Assembly: GCA_039105265.1 (NCBI GenBank)
Contig: JAPFFF010000041.1
Location: 186,001-250,000, forward strand
DNA from: Tritrichomonas musculus
Lineage: Eukaryota; Parabasalia; Tritrichomonadida; Tritrichomonadidae
Length of the DNA stretch: 64,000 nt
Direction of reading: 5' to 3'
Shown here: one piece after another, positions 10,220-23,330 of the stretch
How positions within the stretch are numbered: position 1 is the first letter of the stretch
Layout of the letters: every line of letters starts with the position of its first letter
Position numbers and translations under genes: made by a program
Notes under the pieces: model-generated
Databases searched by the model: none
Seen by the model: only the letters and a program-made list of their open reading frames with translations
What the model was told of the DNA's origin: nothing

Positions 10220-13200
10220 AGAATATCAAATCAAAGATATGAAGTGTTTTTTTTTCATCCACCTTTTCGCTCTCAAAAATTTAAAAAATATTATATTTTA
10301 ATCATTTTTGAATAAAAACTCTTTATATATTAGAGATAGGATTTTTTTAATGATAGATTTGATATACTGATATTATTCTGATTTTTTTAAGCCTATGTTC
10401 AAAATGAACTCTTATTATATATAGGATAACAGTATTTATGAATAATAAAAAAGAAGTGCGAGAACTAAAAATAACGTATTTTTTAATTTAAAAAAGTGGA
10501 TTTTTTCACTAAATTGTTAATCAAATCAATGCTATTTTTAATATAATATAATGCATACCTAATGCTATACATCATATTTAATTATTAGGTCGTTTTAATG
10601 TTTGCAGAAGTAAGTGGGAAAAAATGGTATTTTGGAAATTTCTAATTATTTATGAAATATTGTTGATTTTAATATTATTTATTTATATATAAATTAAATT
10701 ATATATATAGTTTTAATATAATATATAAAATAGTTTTTTAATTTATAGAGATATTAGTATTTAAAAAAATAATAAATATAATATAAAAATATACGGAGCT
10801 CTGGTGAATTTCATAGGGATAACTATTTGTATTTTTATTATATTCAACATGTATATATACATATTTTCTTATTAATCTGAATCGCTCGCCTGGGGTAATT
10901 TTATTTTTATTTTATAAAATTCTGAAGAAAAAATACGTTATAATTAATTCCCCTCAATTTCAAATTTTCATAAAAAAATGCAAAAAAATATGGTTTCTTA
11001 TTGTTAAATCGTAATGAAAATAAAGTGAATTAAAATATATACTATGATAAATATAAAAAAACTATCATTTCCCGATTTTATGCAACTTTGCCAAATTATT
11101 AAAATCAAGATATTTCAACCATCTTTTATTAAAATGTATGCTTATCCAACTCTTATTATGCACATTTGATAACTGATTTTAATTCCTCTATATATCTTTT
11201 GTTTTGTTTGAGATTAAATAAAAAAAATGAAATTTAAAAATCTAAGCATTCCTAGAAAAATTGGCCCTATAAATTTAATTGAAATCAATATTATAATATT
11301 AATACATATTATAATTCATATGTATATTTTTTATTTTAAATTTAACCTATTTAATTTTAAGATATTTATAAAAAAATATAACGACTATTGCGTATTTAAA
11401 TTTTAAATGATTAATCAAATTTTTCATTCTGTTCTCACAAATTAATTTTTTATGCAAAAAATCATTTTTTTTATATTTTTATGCTTGAAACAATAACTAT
11501 AAGCGATTTACATATAAATAAATTAAAAATTAGCTCTTTTTTTAGTAAGTTAAATATTCTGAAGAAAAAAAACACGTTGTAATTATCTCCCCTCAATTTA
11601 TAATTTTTAACAAAAAATACAAAAAAATGTGGTTCAAAGTTAAAAAAATTTAATAAAAATTATATGAGATAATACATATATAGCGGTAATTATAAAAATA
11701 TGATTAATGACTTGTTTTCAGCAACTTAGTCTAAAAATTAAAATCAAGATATCTTGAGATAGTATGAGTAAAATTTCTCCCTGATGTAGTATATTCATTA
11801 ATATCTTTGTATAATAGTATTTTCATCCAAAAATTCAGATATTGTCCAGAATTTGATAAAAAAAAATCAATTTAATTTTCTGAAAGCTCCTAGAAAAAAT
11901 GGCCCTATAGTTTGGTTTACTAATGGTATTTATTAATATATAGGAAATATAATACCGATATCAAAATTTATAGAGATTTTAACCTATTTGTTTTCAAGAT
12001 ATTTATTTAAATTTTATATTTGGTCAGATATTTTCGAAAATTTTGTCTATAATTTTATAGCAAAAATGGCTCAAATCGTATTATTCTGAATCTTATCTTT
12101 CCAAAGAAAGAATTATTATTGTACATCAGACTTTTCAATCTTTTTCAGCTGTATCACATCATTGGGATTATAACGATTTGAGTCATCATCTCAATAATTC
12201 CAGTCAATGTTCAGCTCATCACTTTTTATCTTGATATTTTGTTTTTTTTTTGGTTGGGATTCCCAACTTGGGAAAAATTAAATCTAATTTTTTTTTATTA
12301 TTGAATTATTTTTAATAAAATAAAAATAACAATGTAATTTACATATATATAAATATTTATTTGTGTTCTAAAAGAGAGAAAATGTAATTTCTCTCCAACA
12401 TTTATAAAATTTTATAATTGAATGGTTTATTTTTTATTTTATTAAAATTTTAAAACACCAATATTTTTACTCCTAGTGACTAATATAATTTAAAATCCTA
12501 TCATAATAGAGAAGGATATATATATATATATATATTATTTTATAATTTAATAATAATGAAATCAACCAGCTCTCGCACCTCTAATAAAAAATTGCATTAA
12601 AAAAAATTTCCTTTATTTTGCCAGGAGTTAGAAGAGATCAAAGTTTTAATGACATGTGATATGAATTACATTTTTTAAATAATAAAAATCATTATAAAAA
12701 AGAGGGATTCCGACTCTTTTAATAAACGGTTTTTTTATTTATTTCTGTTATATCTCAATATAAAGTTATTATTTTTTTTTATTTTTATAAAAATCAAAAT
12801 AAACAATTTAAACGTTTAATAAAAATCTCCATATTATCATATTCAAGAAGAATCTAATGATATCGAAACTTTACTAATTCGTTGTAGATATTAATAAAAA
12901 AATGTGGTTATATTTATTTTCATTTCATTAAAATATAAGTACATTTATACCATATGTAAAATATAAATTTAATAAGATAAAAATGTTTTTTAATTTTTAT
13001 TTATCTATAATCTTTACTTTTTGTATATACAATGTAATTACACAGGACGATAGAAATTACATATGTAAATACATATGTAATTTTCCGTTAATATTTTTAT
13101 TTGAGAAATACTTTTATCTTCAAAAATTTAATCACTTAAAATAAAAAAAGCATGAATATAAAGTAGAAATAATTTTTATTCATTTATTATTGCTAATAAA

Positions 13201-15086
13201 TTATTAAAACTTTGTTATTTCTTTGATCATTCTTTTGATGGTGTAAAATGACACTTTAATTTTAATAAAAAATTCTGATTTTATTTGGACTTATTATGAT
13301 TAGCCAAATCGTTTTGATTTATTTATTCGATGTATTTGAATTATTTTATAATAGTACCGATGTACAAAACCTTTTTTTCTATGATATTTTGCTTCTAATT
13401 ATATCTCCTAGATAGAATCATCTGTGATAACATAGTTTTTTGATCAAAATCAGCAAGAGTTAATGAAAAATAATATATATCTTTAGATTTTGAATAAAAA
13501 TATTGATTTAAACATAAATAACTGATTTACATCAAAACTTTTGATTTTATAAAAAGTTACGTTAAAATGTTACGTTAATAAAAAATGTGATGTAAAAAAA
13601 GTAAAGATTATTTATCTATTTTATTTTAACATCTATCAACTCAGGTGTCAGGGATATTAATATTTTCACTTATTTTATAATTATTTATATAATCATTAAA
13701 ATCTAATTACAATAAAAAATAAATTTTTTACAGGTTTATTTTTAAGATATAATAATTCTTTGTTTTTTTTGTAAACTTCACAAAAAAAAATAAAATTTTT
13801 ATTTATTTTATAAATATTCCACGCAAAAATAAATATCAAACCCAAATTAATGATTTAAAAGCTTATATAAAAGTACTATAGTACTAATATTATATGTATA
13901 AGATGAAATTTATAATTGATAGGGATACAAATGTGCAAAAAAAAAAAAAATTAAAATTTTGAAATCTGAATTCAGAAAATTAATTTAAACTGAGATTTTA
14001 AAAAATTAAAATAAAAATCAAAACATTTTTTTAAGATATAAAGTTTTCATTATATATCAAAAATTATCATTTTATTTTAAAAAAACAATAGATTTGAAGA
14101 GAGTTACTTTATTTTATTCAAATAAGTTATTTTATTAATGAAAAAATATTATTTTTCATTCGAAAAAACAATTATTTATTTCATAAAATTTCAAAAGATT
14201 ATTGAATTTTTTAATTCAATTTGTAAAAATGTTTTTATCTTATAATCAAAATAAATATTTTAAAATCCATCCTGTTAAAAAAAAGTAATATAAATATAAA
14301 TTAATATATTAAAATATAAATTCCCAAATGTTATCAGAAATATCAAAAAGGCTGACAACAAGGAGTCGGATCCCCTTTTATAAAAAGCCATTAATTAATA
14401 TATTTTTGGATTTAAACTCCTTATGATCAAACAAATATTCAATTTTATTCAATAAAACCCTCAAAAAATTATTAAAAAACATCAAATAAAAGATATTTTC
14501 AAAGATTTACTATTTCTCCTCATGAAAAACAAAAATTGAAGAAAAATTACCATAATCATCTATTAATAAATGGTTAAACAATCAAAAGTAAACAAACATT
14601 TATTACTTTTTTTTTTTTGAAATATATATCAATAATTTTATGAAATAACAGTACGCTTAACTGTTAAAATTTCAATTATTGTGATATATAAATAAATAAT
14701 TCCTAACAAATTTCATATTTTAATATACTATTTTATTTGATTTAATTCTTCATTGTAGAGATATCATTTTTTGGTTTTTTTATATTTTATTTAAATTATT
14801 TTATATTTAATAATTATAATATATTTAAATTTTTTACACCATAATATTTAATTCATAAGATATTTTGGCTTGAAAAAGAATTATAGTTATATGAAAAAGT
14901 GGGAATTTTCAAATTTTTTTAATTGAATTTTTATTTCCTCTATAATTCCTGGCAAAATAAGCGAATTTTTAATTTGAGCATAAAAATATATATTACTATA
15001 TATAAAGAATTAGAATAATTATTTTATTTAATCAAATCTTTATAAAAATACTTTTTTGACATTTTCTTGGCGGTTGACCCCCCTAT
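10220..15086. other. Right, gene-free part of the 11.4-kb element
   Basis: This part is about 4.9 kb of very AT-rich DNA without an open frame of note. A diverged direct repeat of about 0.64 kb is visible: the segment starting attctgaag at 10919 is echoed by one starting at 11556, including shared phrases such as cccctcaatt and tggccctata. A perfect dyad, ttgggattcccaa, lies near 12250. Nothing recognisable as a transposase was found. Confidence 0.55.
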
Positions 15087-15094
15087 GTTTCATG

Positions 15095-15419
15095 TAATAT
15101 TGGTGTATAAATGATATATATAATTTATTATTGTTAATTATATGCAACTTTAATTCAAATGTAAAGCTAATCCACAATATGATAATAATCAGACAAATCA
15201 TGATTTTGATTTTAATTTATAAATATAATATAAATATATAATATTCTCCCTCTAATTATGGAATGAAATATTTTAATTTCACGAAAATCATGATATGAAT
15301 CTCTCCATAATGTAATTACTTCTATGTTGCTATTAGTGATCAATATATTTAAATCATATATTTTTCATATATAGAATTTATTTACAAAATAAATCTTTTT
15401 TTTGAAGAAAATATACAAT
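15095..15419. other. AT-rich stretch, nothing recognised
   Basis: This is a short gene-free interval between the right end of the satellite element and a dispersed repeat. Confidence 0.5.
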
Positions 15420-15810
15420 TGAATTAAAATCCTTAGCCAAAACGAATCAGAATCTCATGTATCATTAGTAAAAATGTTACAAAACATCAAATAGATGCTA
15501 ATTACATGGAATTTTTGAGTAATTCAGAATGTTCTAATCATTATGATCATTAAATTTCAAAATTTAGGCTCATTTTCAAACTATTATGCAATTTATCAAA
15601 ACTATAATATGAGATATCCTCCATTTCCATTTTTTTATTATATGAATCAAATCTAATCATTAATTCTTTTTTTTTTTTTTTTTTTTTTTTTTTGAATTTG
15701 AATTTGAAAAAACGGTTGTATAACCTAATTGAATTTTGAATGTAAACTTTTAAATACCTCTCAATTGATTGTACAAGCTCTAAGAAGCAGTTTACTAATA
15801 GTTTAAAATT
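15420..15810 (+). repeat. Dispersed repeat, copy 1 (inverted relative to 49050-49440)
   Basis: About 390 bp resembles the complement of 49050-49440. Shared landmarks in order are aatcagaatctc, gtatcattagtaaaaatgtt, aattacatgg, taggctcatt, aatcaaatctaatcat, a T-rich run, and a terminal imperfect palindrome. In that palindrome, cggttgta(t/c)aac is answered by a complement about 60-85 bp later. The copies have diverged and carry no intact frame. The palindromic end looks like a small inverted-repeat (MITE-type) unit. Confidence 0.6.
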
Positions 15811-17247
15811 CCTTAAAACTGTTTCCTTTATTTTACTTTTTTTTTAGATTGGTCCAGTGATTTTGTGAATTAAATGTGTTTAATTGTTATTTTTCAAGGT
15901 GATAATGGTTAAACGCTAAAAACAGTATTATATTGTAATATGCTCTGCGTGGTTTAGCTAAATCTGTATCTAAGCATACTGATCACTTCATACAATGAGT
16001 TCATCCAAAGAATTATATATCAAAAAACACATGTATATAAATATTATTTTTAGCTCATTGTAATTGTGACTCCATTATTGTGTTGATATTATTGTCTAAA
16101 CCTTTAGGCTGAGGTGATAATATCAAGTCAATAATATAATTTCATTACATTGGTATTGATTACTAATATATTTGTTGTCCAATTATTGTCTTTCATTCTT
16201 ATTATAAAAACTGTAAAAATGATACAAAATTCGAAAACAACTTTTTTTCTATAATCAACTATTGGATAAACTGTTTCAAGCTATCAAACTACATCAATGA
16301 TAATCATAAATGTAAATTGGAACAATCTCATGTGCATTTTGCAGCGTTTGTAAGGAGGCTTGCAGGCATCAACAGGAAAACGATTTACTATATACTCTTA
16401 ATGATCCCATTTGATGAATTAATTAAAAATAAATGATAATAAAAATCATGCCGTGATATTATGGCATTGTGTCCATGTAATGCGATTAGTTTTTCTTTTA
16501 GACTAGCAAGAAAAAGAATTAACAGAAGAAGTAGTCTATTAACATAGTAATGACTATTTTGTTTATAAAATTGTATCCTCAACAAGAATTGCAGCTGATA
16601 ATTTTACTTCGATAAACAATTATATTTTCTTTACTACCAAAAAAGTAGACCTTATCATTTATGATGTACAAAAAATTAACAATTTTGTAGAATGACTTGA
16701 ATACATGTATTCAAAAACAGAACAAGTTACACAACATTTTGAAGAAGGCATAAATAATCTAAGAATCGTTCCAAAAATAACTTTAGGTTTTGCGCTACAG
16801 GTATTAGAGTTCCAATAGGACTTAATTATCCTGTAGTTATTTCTAAATAATTTTAGAATATTAGCGCTGAAATCGACAAAAAAGTTTCTGAACAGTGCGA
16901 TTAGATATTAATATCTGATCAGGAACACTTACTATGTATATTACCAAATCAGAAGATATAATGGCAATATAGCTGTAGATGAAGCTAATTATGATCTATA
17001 TATAGACTTATATAAATGTGAAAAACGCATAAAAACTGCAATATGATTAATATAAACTGAGTTAAATTCATATGAACTATTTGCTCTTCATCGATCATTT
17101 TATCTAGATTATATAGAAATAATAATAATAATAATAAAAAACTTACTAAAAGCTTTATGCTGAGGTTGCAAATATATTATTAACTGTATTAGCTTTTAAC
17201 CCAATATTTAAAATTAATGATAAAATCTTCCGTCTTTATGTTTAGGT
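15811..17247. other. Degraded coding-like stretch before the 17248 frame
   Basis: Short protein-like segments can be read on the plus strand between about 16620 and 17240, with composition similar to the following open frame, so this may be the decayed upstream part of the same element or gene set. No family is assigned, and the first 800 bp show nothing. Confidence 0.3.
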
Positions 17248-17772
17248 ATGTTAGAGACCTTAGAAGGTGAGAATTCCACGTTGAAGGCCACTATAGAAGC
17301 AAGGGAAACTAGGTTAGCTGCATTAGAAGGTAACACTGGTCCAGATTTTTCAAAATATGAATTGATGGAAGATATTAGAGATATGAATAATTTGACAAAA
17401 CTTGCAAAAGTTAATTATACCTTTTCGAAAACCTCAGACCCGATGATCCGTTATGATTTAGGTCAAACATTCCAAAATTACCGAGCAACCTTATATATCA
17501 ACTATACAGAAACCAAAGATAATGTTGAAAGTGAGAAACAAATTAAAGTATTGATAATTTATGATAAATCAAAGATACCATTAAAAGAATTCTTATTTGA
17601 GCCAGAATATATATACTTCGGAAATACGAGACAACTAGTCAATGAAATCACTTTTGTTGTCATGATGAGTGGAAAGCCAATAAATTTGCATAGTATATTC
17701 TTTCAAGGTGTTAAACCGGCTTATAACTCAGGAAATAAGATATTTACAAGAACACCATATGCTACCCTATAG
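17248..17772 (+). CDS. Unknown 174-residue protein, coiled-coil start
   Basis: An intact frame from ATG to TAG encodes 174 residues. Residues 1-27 (ETLEGENSTLKATIEARE and following) form a short coiled coil. The remaining part looks beta-rich, with phrases such as YRATLYINYTETKDN and IKVLIIYDKSKIPLKEFLF and a GTP-binding-unlike, structural-protein-like composition. Coiled-coil stalk plus beta domain recalls fibre or capsid-associated proteins, so a remnant of a virus-like element is possible, but nothing decisive is visible. Flanking DNA is degraded. It is equally possible that this is a host hypothetical gene. Confidence 0.4.
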   Translation: MLETLEGENSTLKATIEARETRLAALEGNTGPDFSKYELMEDIRDMNNLTKLAKVNYTFSKTSDPMIRYDLGQTFQNYRATLYINYTETKDNVESEKQIKVLIIYDKSKIPLKEFLFEPEYIYFGNTRQLVNEITFVVMMSGKPINLHSIFFQGVKPAYNSGNKIFTRTPYATL

Positions 17773-20274
17773 GATATCAAATGAGGATGTAGGCATGAGA
17801 TTCTTGGGATAGGCACATATGCCGTTTCATAGATGGTGGTCAATAGTGGAGAACCATCTTGGAGAAAAAATATTTTTTATTTTTTTATTTTTACATTTTT
17901 AATAATAACCTTGTTTTCATTTTTTAATTTTTTTTATCAGGAGAGCGCCATCGCTTACCGAAACAGGCTCCTATAATCTACTAATTATGCAATTAATTTG
18001 AGAATATAGATGATACAATTTAATAATTACACAAAAATTGCTTAGATGAATGGTAAATAAATGCTAATATGTTTAGGTATAAATTGATTTAACAATGATT
18101 GCAATGGTTACCATTTTTTTTAAGTAAAGAGTACGAGCGACCTTGTTAAATTCTGCCAATATATTGTTTGATGATGAATTTTTTTTGTAATATAAAATAA
18201 GTTTATCGTTTTAACTGGTAATTAAATCGAGATATCATATATTTTAATAAATTTAATATTTTATATATTCTCATTTAAAAACATAGATATTGCGCAAATA
18301 GAAGTTGATAAAATACATGATAAAAATAGTAGCTTTAAAAATGATACTTCTATAAACTACTGTTAATAGCATATATATTTCTGAGATAAACTACTGATCA
18401 ATAAAGTAAAACCCTTATTGGTCATGCAGTTCCATTTGCTCAATTATTCAAAAAGAAATCATATTTCTGATGTTTTATATGAACTGTTCCATCTCAAAGT
18501 TTCAATCTCTAATAGAATGATATAAAATTTCAATCAAGTCCCAAATTTTAACGACTTTTGTATTTTATTCAATACAAAAAGATTATTACATGGAGGAATA
18601 GTCAGTTTTGTATAAATATATCAATACCAACGTTTTCGGTGTATTGTTGACAACGTTGACCTCGTTATTTCAACTTTAAAGAGCTAAAAAAGTTTTAGCA
18701 TATCATCAAATGACCATTTACCATGAAGATTTGAACTGTGCTTATATCTCTGAAAATGTTTTGCTCATTGATATTAAATGAATCTTATCGCATGAGAAAC
18801 CACAGCTAAAAACAAGTCTATTAATATGTAATGCTCAATGAAATCGACGAAACAGTGAAAGGCAGTAAGATCGGCAACTCTTTGAAGTTCAATCTGCTGA
18901 TGGATGAGAGCAGACATAAATTTCTATACATAAGTGTTAAAATGATTACTACTAAGTCAGGCATGAGTAAGATCAAATTGCCAAAGTTGAGGTAAACAAT
19001 CTTCATTTTTCGTCATTGGATCATTCCTATTTGATCTCGAAATTGATCTATCGGAAGCAGCCTTACTAACAAATTCTTTGTAAACAGTATCAATATCTGA
19101 TTAATCGGGAACTGATCGACATTTTTAGGTTCTGAAAGGACATTTCAATAAGAAAATATACATGAGAAGCATGCGCTCGTGTACAAAACGTTAATAGGTT
19201 CTAAAGCATTTTTAATCTCTATTGTCTCCCCAGAAGTTCAAAATCTATTTTTGTTGTCTTTATCAAACTACTGTAGCCTAACAGAACTAGGTTTTTTTAT
19301 TTCCTCGAAGTAGCTAAACCGTTGAGTAGTTCCACTGTCAACATACTCGAAGAGTTGAATTTGATGAGGTATCAATTCTTCAATAGCATTGACAGAAGAA
19401 TTATTGAGACAATTGCTTCATCTATTCTTGTATCCAATCTGGAGTCTTCACAGATTGTGAAATATAGAAGCTTCTTAACGTGAGTAAATCTCAGTTACTA
19501 CTAGAATTTGTGCTTACGACCAGAAACACAGACGCTAAGAAGATTACTGAATGGGTTCACATATAATACACCAATTAAGAAACAGATGTAACTGGTGACA
19601 AACATAAACCATATCTATGCTATTTTTTTTTTTTTTTTGAATATCTTCTGATCGTTCATTGAAATTTTCAAAAGTGTTGATGCCAATGCTTGCTTCCGTA
19701 CCTTGCATCTATAATTTGATGATTGCATCACTTTATGATTTTAGTTGGTTTTGGCATCTAAACTGAAATTCAAAACTCAGACCTTTTTTGACATTAATTT
19801 GACCTATCTTTGACCTAAAATTTTTTAAAAAGTGGTCTGACTTTTGATTTTTAATTTAAAAACTATAATAATTCAATACAATATATAATTCAATACTTTA
19901 AGAGACAAATTTGGCAATTGCACATGATATTGGCCAGCAAGGTTATTTGCCATTGCTTGATGGTGCTGTAAGTTTATGATTCAAGCTGCTGATTAAAAGA
20001 TTTGGAAAATAAAGTATAAATAATAATTTTCAATATGATTCAATTTTGTGAGTTTAAATAACAAAAAATTCAATTTGCTCACAAAATTGTGAGGTCCATT
20101 TTTTGGAAAGTAGTTTATATTTGATTTTAAATTAAATTTAATTTTGGGTGGAATTATATATTTTTGATAATTATTTTCAGAATTTTTGAGTTAAATATTT
20201 CAATATTATAACAAATTTTCAAATAAGGCCGTTTATCATTTAGAACATTTTTATCAACATATAAAAGTTATAGC
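17773..20274. other. Gene-poor stretch with possible decayed coding on the minus strand
   Basis: A slightly less AT-rich patch lies at 17940-17980. Between about 18820 and 19560 the minus strand gives protein-like fragments in more than one frame, for example around QIQLFEYVDSGTTQRF, without a continuous gene. I could not assign a family. The remaining DNA shows only AT-rich sequence and homopolymer runs. Confidence 0.3.
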
Positions 20275-22895
20275 ATGGAGATTTACAAGTGTTCCAAAAC
20301 TGATAAAATTTCAGAGGAATCCATTTCAGAGTCCAATAAGTTAAAAGCTGTCACAAAAACTCCAAATATTGAAAATGTTTTTACATGTTGGGAGAAAAAC
20401 TTACAAATTATCTCCAATTTATAAAAAAACAAAAAAATACAGAAATCAAAGCACATTTAGCTACATTAAATTTAATTATTAAAAAATATTCAAACCATAT
20501 TTTATCTAATGCTTTATTTATACAATCAATAGAAAAAAACAACTTTGTTTACCAAATTTTAAATTTTTTTGTTGAATTGAAGGAAGATTCAATTATACAA
20601 TTAATTTTACAATTTTTTACACAATTTTCTCTAATATCAGGTGATTTTATCAATTTATATTTACCTTTTTTTTGGAGTAATAACTTTTTTCCCATTATTT
20701 TAAATCAAGTTAATAAGTTACCTTCATTATATATTCAATTATTCTATTCTTTACTTGGAATAATATCAGAATATTCTGATGATTTCATTAATTATCTTAT
20801 GAATATTTCTTTTATCAAATATTCGATAAATCTTTTTCAACAAAGTGAAGATTTTAATCTAAAAATTCAAATTTTAAATTTCATAAATAAAATGGCCGAT
20901 AATTGTTCACAAAATATAAATTTTCGCAATTTTTCAAATGAATTTCTTTCATTAATAAGTTTTTTAAAAAAATTATATAATGATATAATACATAATCAAA
21001 TTTCAATTGCAATTGAACCCAAAAAAGAAATTTTTCTTTTAATTTTAGATTTTTTCGAAAATACCCTGTATCAGCTTTAATTCGTAATTTTTTTAAAAGG
21101 TCAATTCAATTTTTTCAAAAAAATGCTTTTATCTATTTACATAGTTAAATGAAAAAAGAAAAAAAGAAAAAAATAGGAATAAAATATATAATATTTATTA
21201 AATACAAGAAATAAAAATAGCTTTATAAAATACAATTATTAAAAAAATTTAAATATTAAGAAAAAAAGAACTTCTACTTTAAAAAAGCAATGTTTTACCA
21301 AATTTTAAACCTATATCAATAGTTGTGGCTATCTAGAAGGCAAAAAATAACAAAAAAAATTTTCGACAATTATATTTAATTAACTTTTCCTATTTAGTTA
21401 AATCATTTTGAGCGCTAAAAACTGGTTCAAAATCAATGTTTTCTTGTGTTCTTTTAATTTTTGTCTATATCTTGATGTGGACAAAATCACTTCACAGACT
21501 TTTCCTTTTCCTCGTTTTTTTCATACGTTTAAATTGAAAATTTTCAATTTAAACGGATAAATTCAGTGAAAACTTTCAATAAATATATGTTTTTCCATTT
21601 TTAAAAAAGCAAACTGTTCATTCAGGATGTTGTATTATTCATGAAATATAAGATAAAGTAGATATTCTATAAAAAAAAATAAATATTGGAAAATATCTAG
21701 TATAGTTGGTTTTCATAATTAATATTAGAAGTACATAATCAAAAATGTCCTATATTTTTTAGCAAGTTTGAGTATTGATAAAAGATTTTCTTGTATATTC
21801 AAGATATTCTAATTTAAAAAATTGAATTCTATTTTTAAAAATTGAATGTCTTGTTTTTAAATCATTGAATTAAAAATATAAAGAACTTTTAAAAGTTCTG
21901 CTATATTCTCGAATAAACATTATTATTCTATAAAATTATCAATTGAAATTGAGAGGGGGAGAAAAAAAAAAAAAAAAAAACATCAAATAAAAAATTAGAA
22001 AATAACAAAATCTTTATTTCGAAGATAGTAATTTTTTAACTTTACTAATTCGTTTTAATTCTTTTATTTCTATCGAAATATTTCACAATAAAATTTCGAG
22101 GTTTTCAGAATTCTCGCATTTATCTGATTGTCTTTTTTTTTTGATAATTTTCATTGCCAATAATTGAAAATTAAGTAGAATTGTTGTTTTGAAAAACTTC
22201 TTTGCTTTGTTTTTTGTATCATTTTATATCCTAGAAAATTATGTGAAAAACATTTTTTCTTAAAAAATCGAAATAACTTTTGCAGTAATCTGTTTCCATG
22301 GCTTTGAAATCTATATTAAATAAAGACTATTCTCAAAAAATAATAGAAGCGAATTAAAATAATAAATTTGTTCGAAAAAATTCGGAATTATCTGTGAAAT
22401 AAATATTTTTCAATTTTTTCTGCTATTGTTCAAAGATCATATTCTAAAGAAAATAAATCTCTTTCTTCATCATCTTATGAAAACAAAATATCGCCTTTTT
22501 CCATATTAAGAAAATGTTCAAGGGACATTGTGAGTTGTTTTTAAACAAATTGAAAGAAAACGATTAGAATAACCGAAAAGGTCAAAGGTCAAAATAAATT
22601 CAATTTAACCTTAGGATGTATAAGAATTTTGAGATATTTTTATCTCATAAAACAAAAAAGAATTATATATATTTTTAATTAAATATATCTAATATATATT
22701 TTTTGAAATATATTTATTACATTTTAAATGATTTAAACCATTTCTAAAATTTCAAAACCGTTTAAAATAAAAAAGTACGAATTAAAGCTGATACAGGGTA
22801 TTTTTTTAATTTCGGCTGAATGTAAAAGTATTGAATTTTCGTGCCTGCTTTTTGAAAGTGGGTGTGCAAATATCATCAGAAAAAAAATTGAATAA
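20275..22895 (+). pseudogene. Armadillo-like gene split by a mariner-like insertion
   Basis: An ATG at 20275 opens a frame (MEIYKCSKTDKISEES...) that shifts near 20385 into a long frame ending at 21080. Its helical Leu/Ile/Phe-rich repeats (LNFFVELKEDSIIQLIL, LYSLLGIISEYSDDFINYL) resemble armadillo-type proteins common in trichomonads. The last residues before the stop (TLYQL) lie inside a transposon end. If the 21064-22798 element and one TA are left out, the frame continues past the junction as ENIFLISAECKSIEF and ends at a TAA at 22893-22895. The host gene is therefore interrupted by the insertion and carries one further frameshift near its start. The armadillo assignment rests on repeat pattern only. 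Confidence 0.55.
21064..22798. mobile_element. Tc1/mariner-like element with TA target duplication
   Basis: The ends are inverted repeats beginning CCCTGTATCAGCTTTAATTC, 23 bp perfect and extending to about 30 bp, at 21064 and (complement) ending at 22798. Each end is bordered by TA (21062-21063 and 22799-22800), the target duplication used by Tc1/mariner elements. The element is 1735 bp and has no intact transposase, though the minus strand shows protein-like fragments between about 21270 and 22560. Removing the element restores a continuous reading frame in the flanking host gene, independent support for the exact boundaries. Confidence 0.75.
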
Positions 22896-23330
22896 GGACG
22901 ACCAAAAGCGACCAAATAAATACACAAAACCAAAATTGAATTAAAAACGATACAATGATTCAAAAAGTAGAAACGATAAGCATTTTTATTATTGTGGCGC
23001 CTTTTTTAACAAGAACTCTGGGACTTAGATTTTGAACTTCTTCTGCAGGGATGTTCTCAGTCTATATCTTGGAGGTTTAGCTTGTGAATTCCTACTGCAG
23101 GGGGATTTACCAGCTAAATTTCTGAGATTTAGAAATGTTGAACATTTTTTTGCGAGGAAGCTCATGTTTTAAGCTTCTGGAACGTAAATTATGAGATCTT
23201 CTGCAGAGATTTCACCATTTAAGCTTCAGATTGACAATTTCAATTTCATCATCGGGATTAAAGTTTTACGGAATACAGCTTAGAGATGGAAAATAATAGC
23301 TGCTATAATCTATAAACCATTATTTGCTGT
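22815..23330 (+). repeat. Left arm of a 1.6-kb palindrome
   Basis: This arm is the near-exact complement of 23917-24436. It contains the last codons of the split armadillo-like gene and about 430 bp of its 3' flank, including a moderately GC-richer segment with repeated ctgcag phrases. At the outer end the two arms diverge into related but different codons. Confidence 0.85.

Larger units (their letters stand above)
3677..15086. mobile_element. 11.4-kb satellite-bearing unit with inverted ends and 8-bp target duplication
   Basis: The left end ATAGAGGGGTCAACCGC (3677-3693) and the complement of the right end, ATAGGGGGGTCAACCGC (15070-15086), match at 16 of 17 positions. Both continue imperfectly to a shared GTCAAAAAA about 35 bp inside. 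The 8 bp gtttcatg abut both ends (3669-3676 and 15087-15094). Ends plus duplication at matching positions are best explained by transposition of the whole block. The contents are a 0.2-kb leader with a short hairpin, a 6.3-kb satellite array, and about 4.9 kb of AT-rich DNA with no gene. No transposase is visible, so the unit would be non-autonomous or decayed. Alternative explanation: the satellite expanded inside a smaller element after insertion. Confidence 0.65.
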
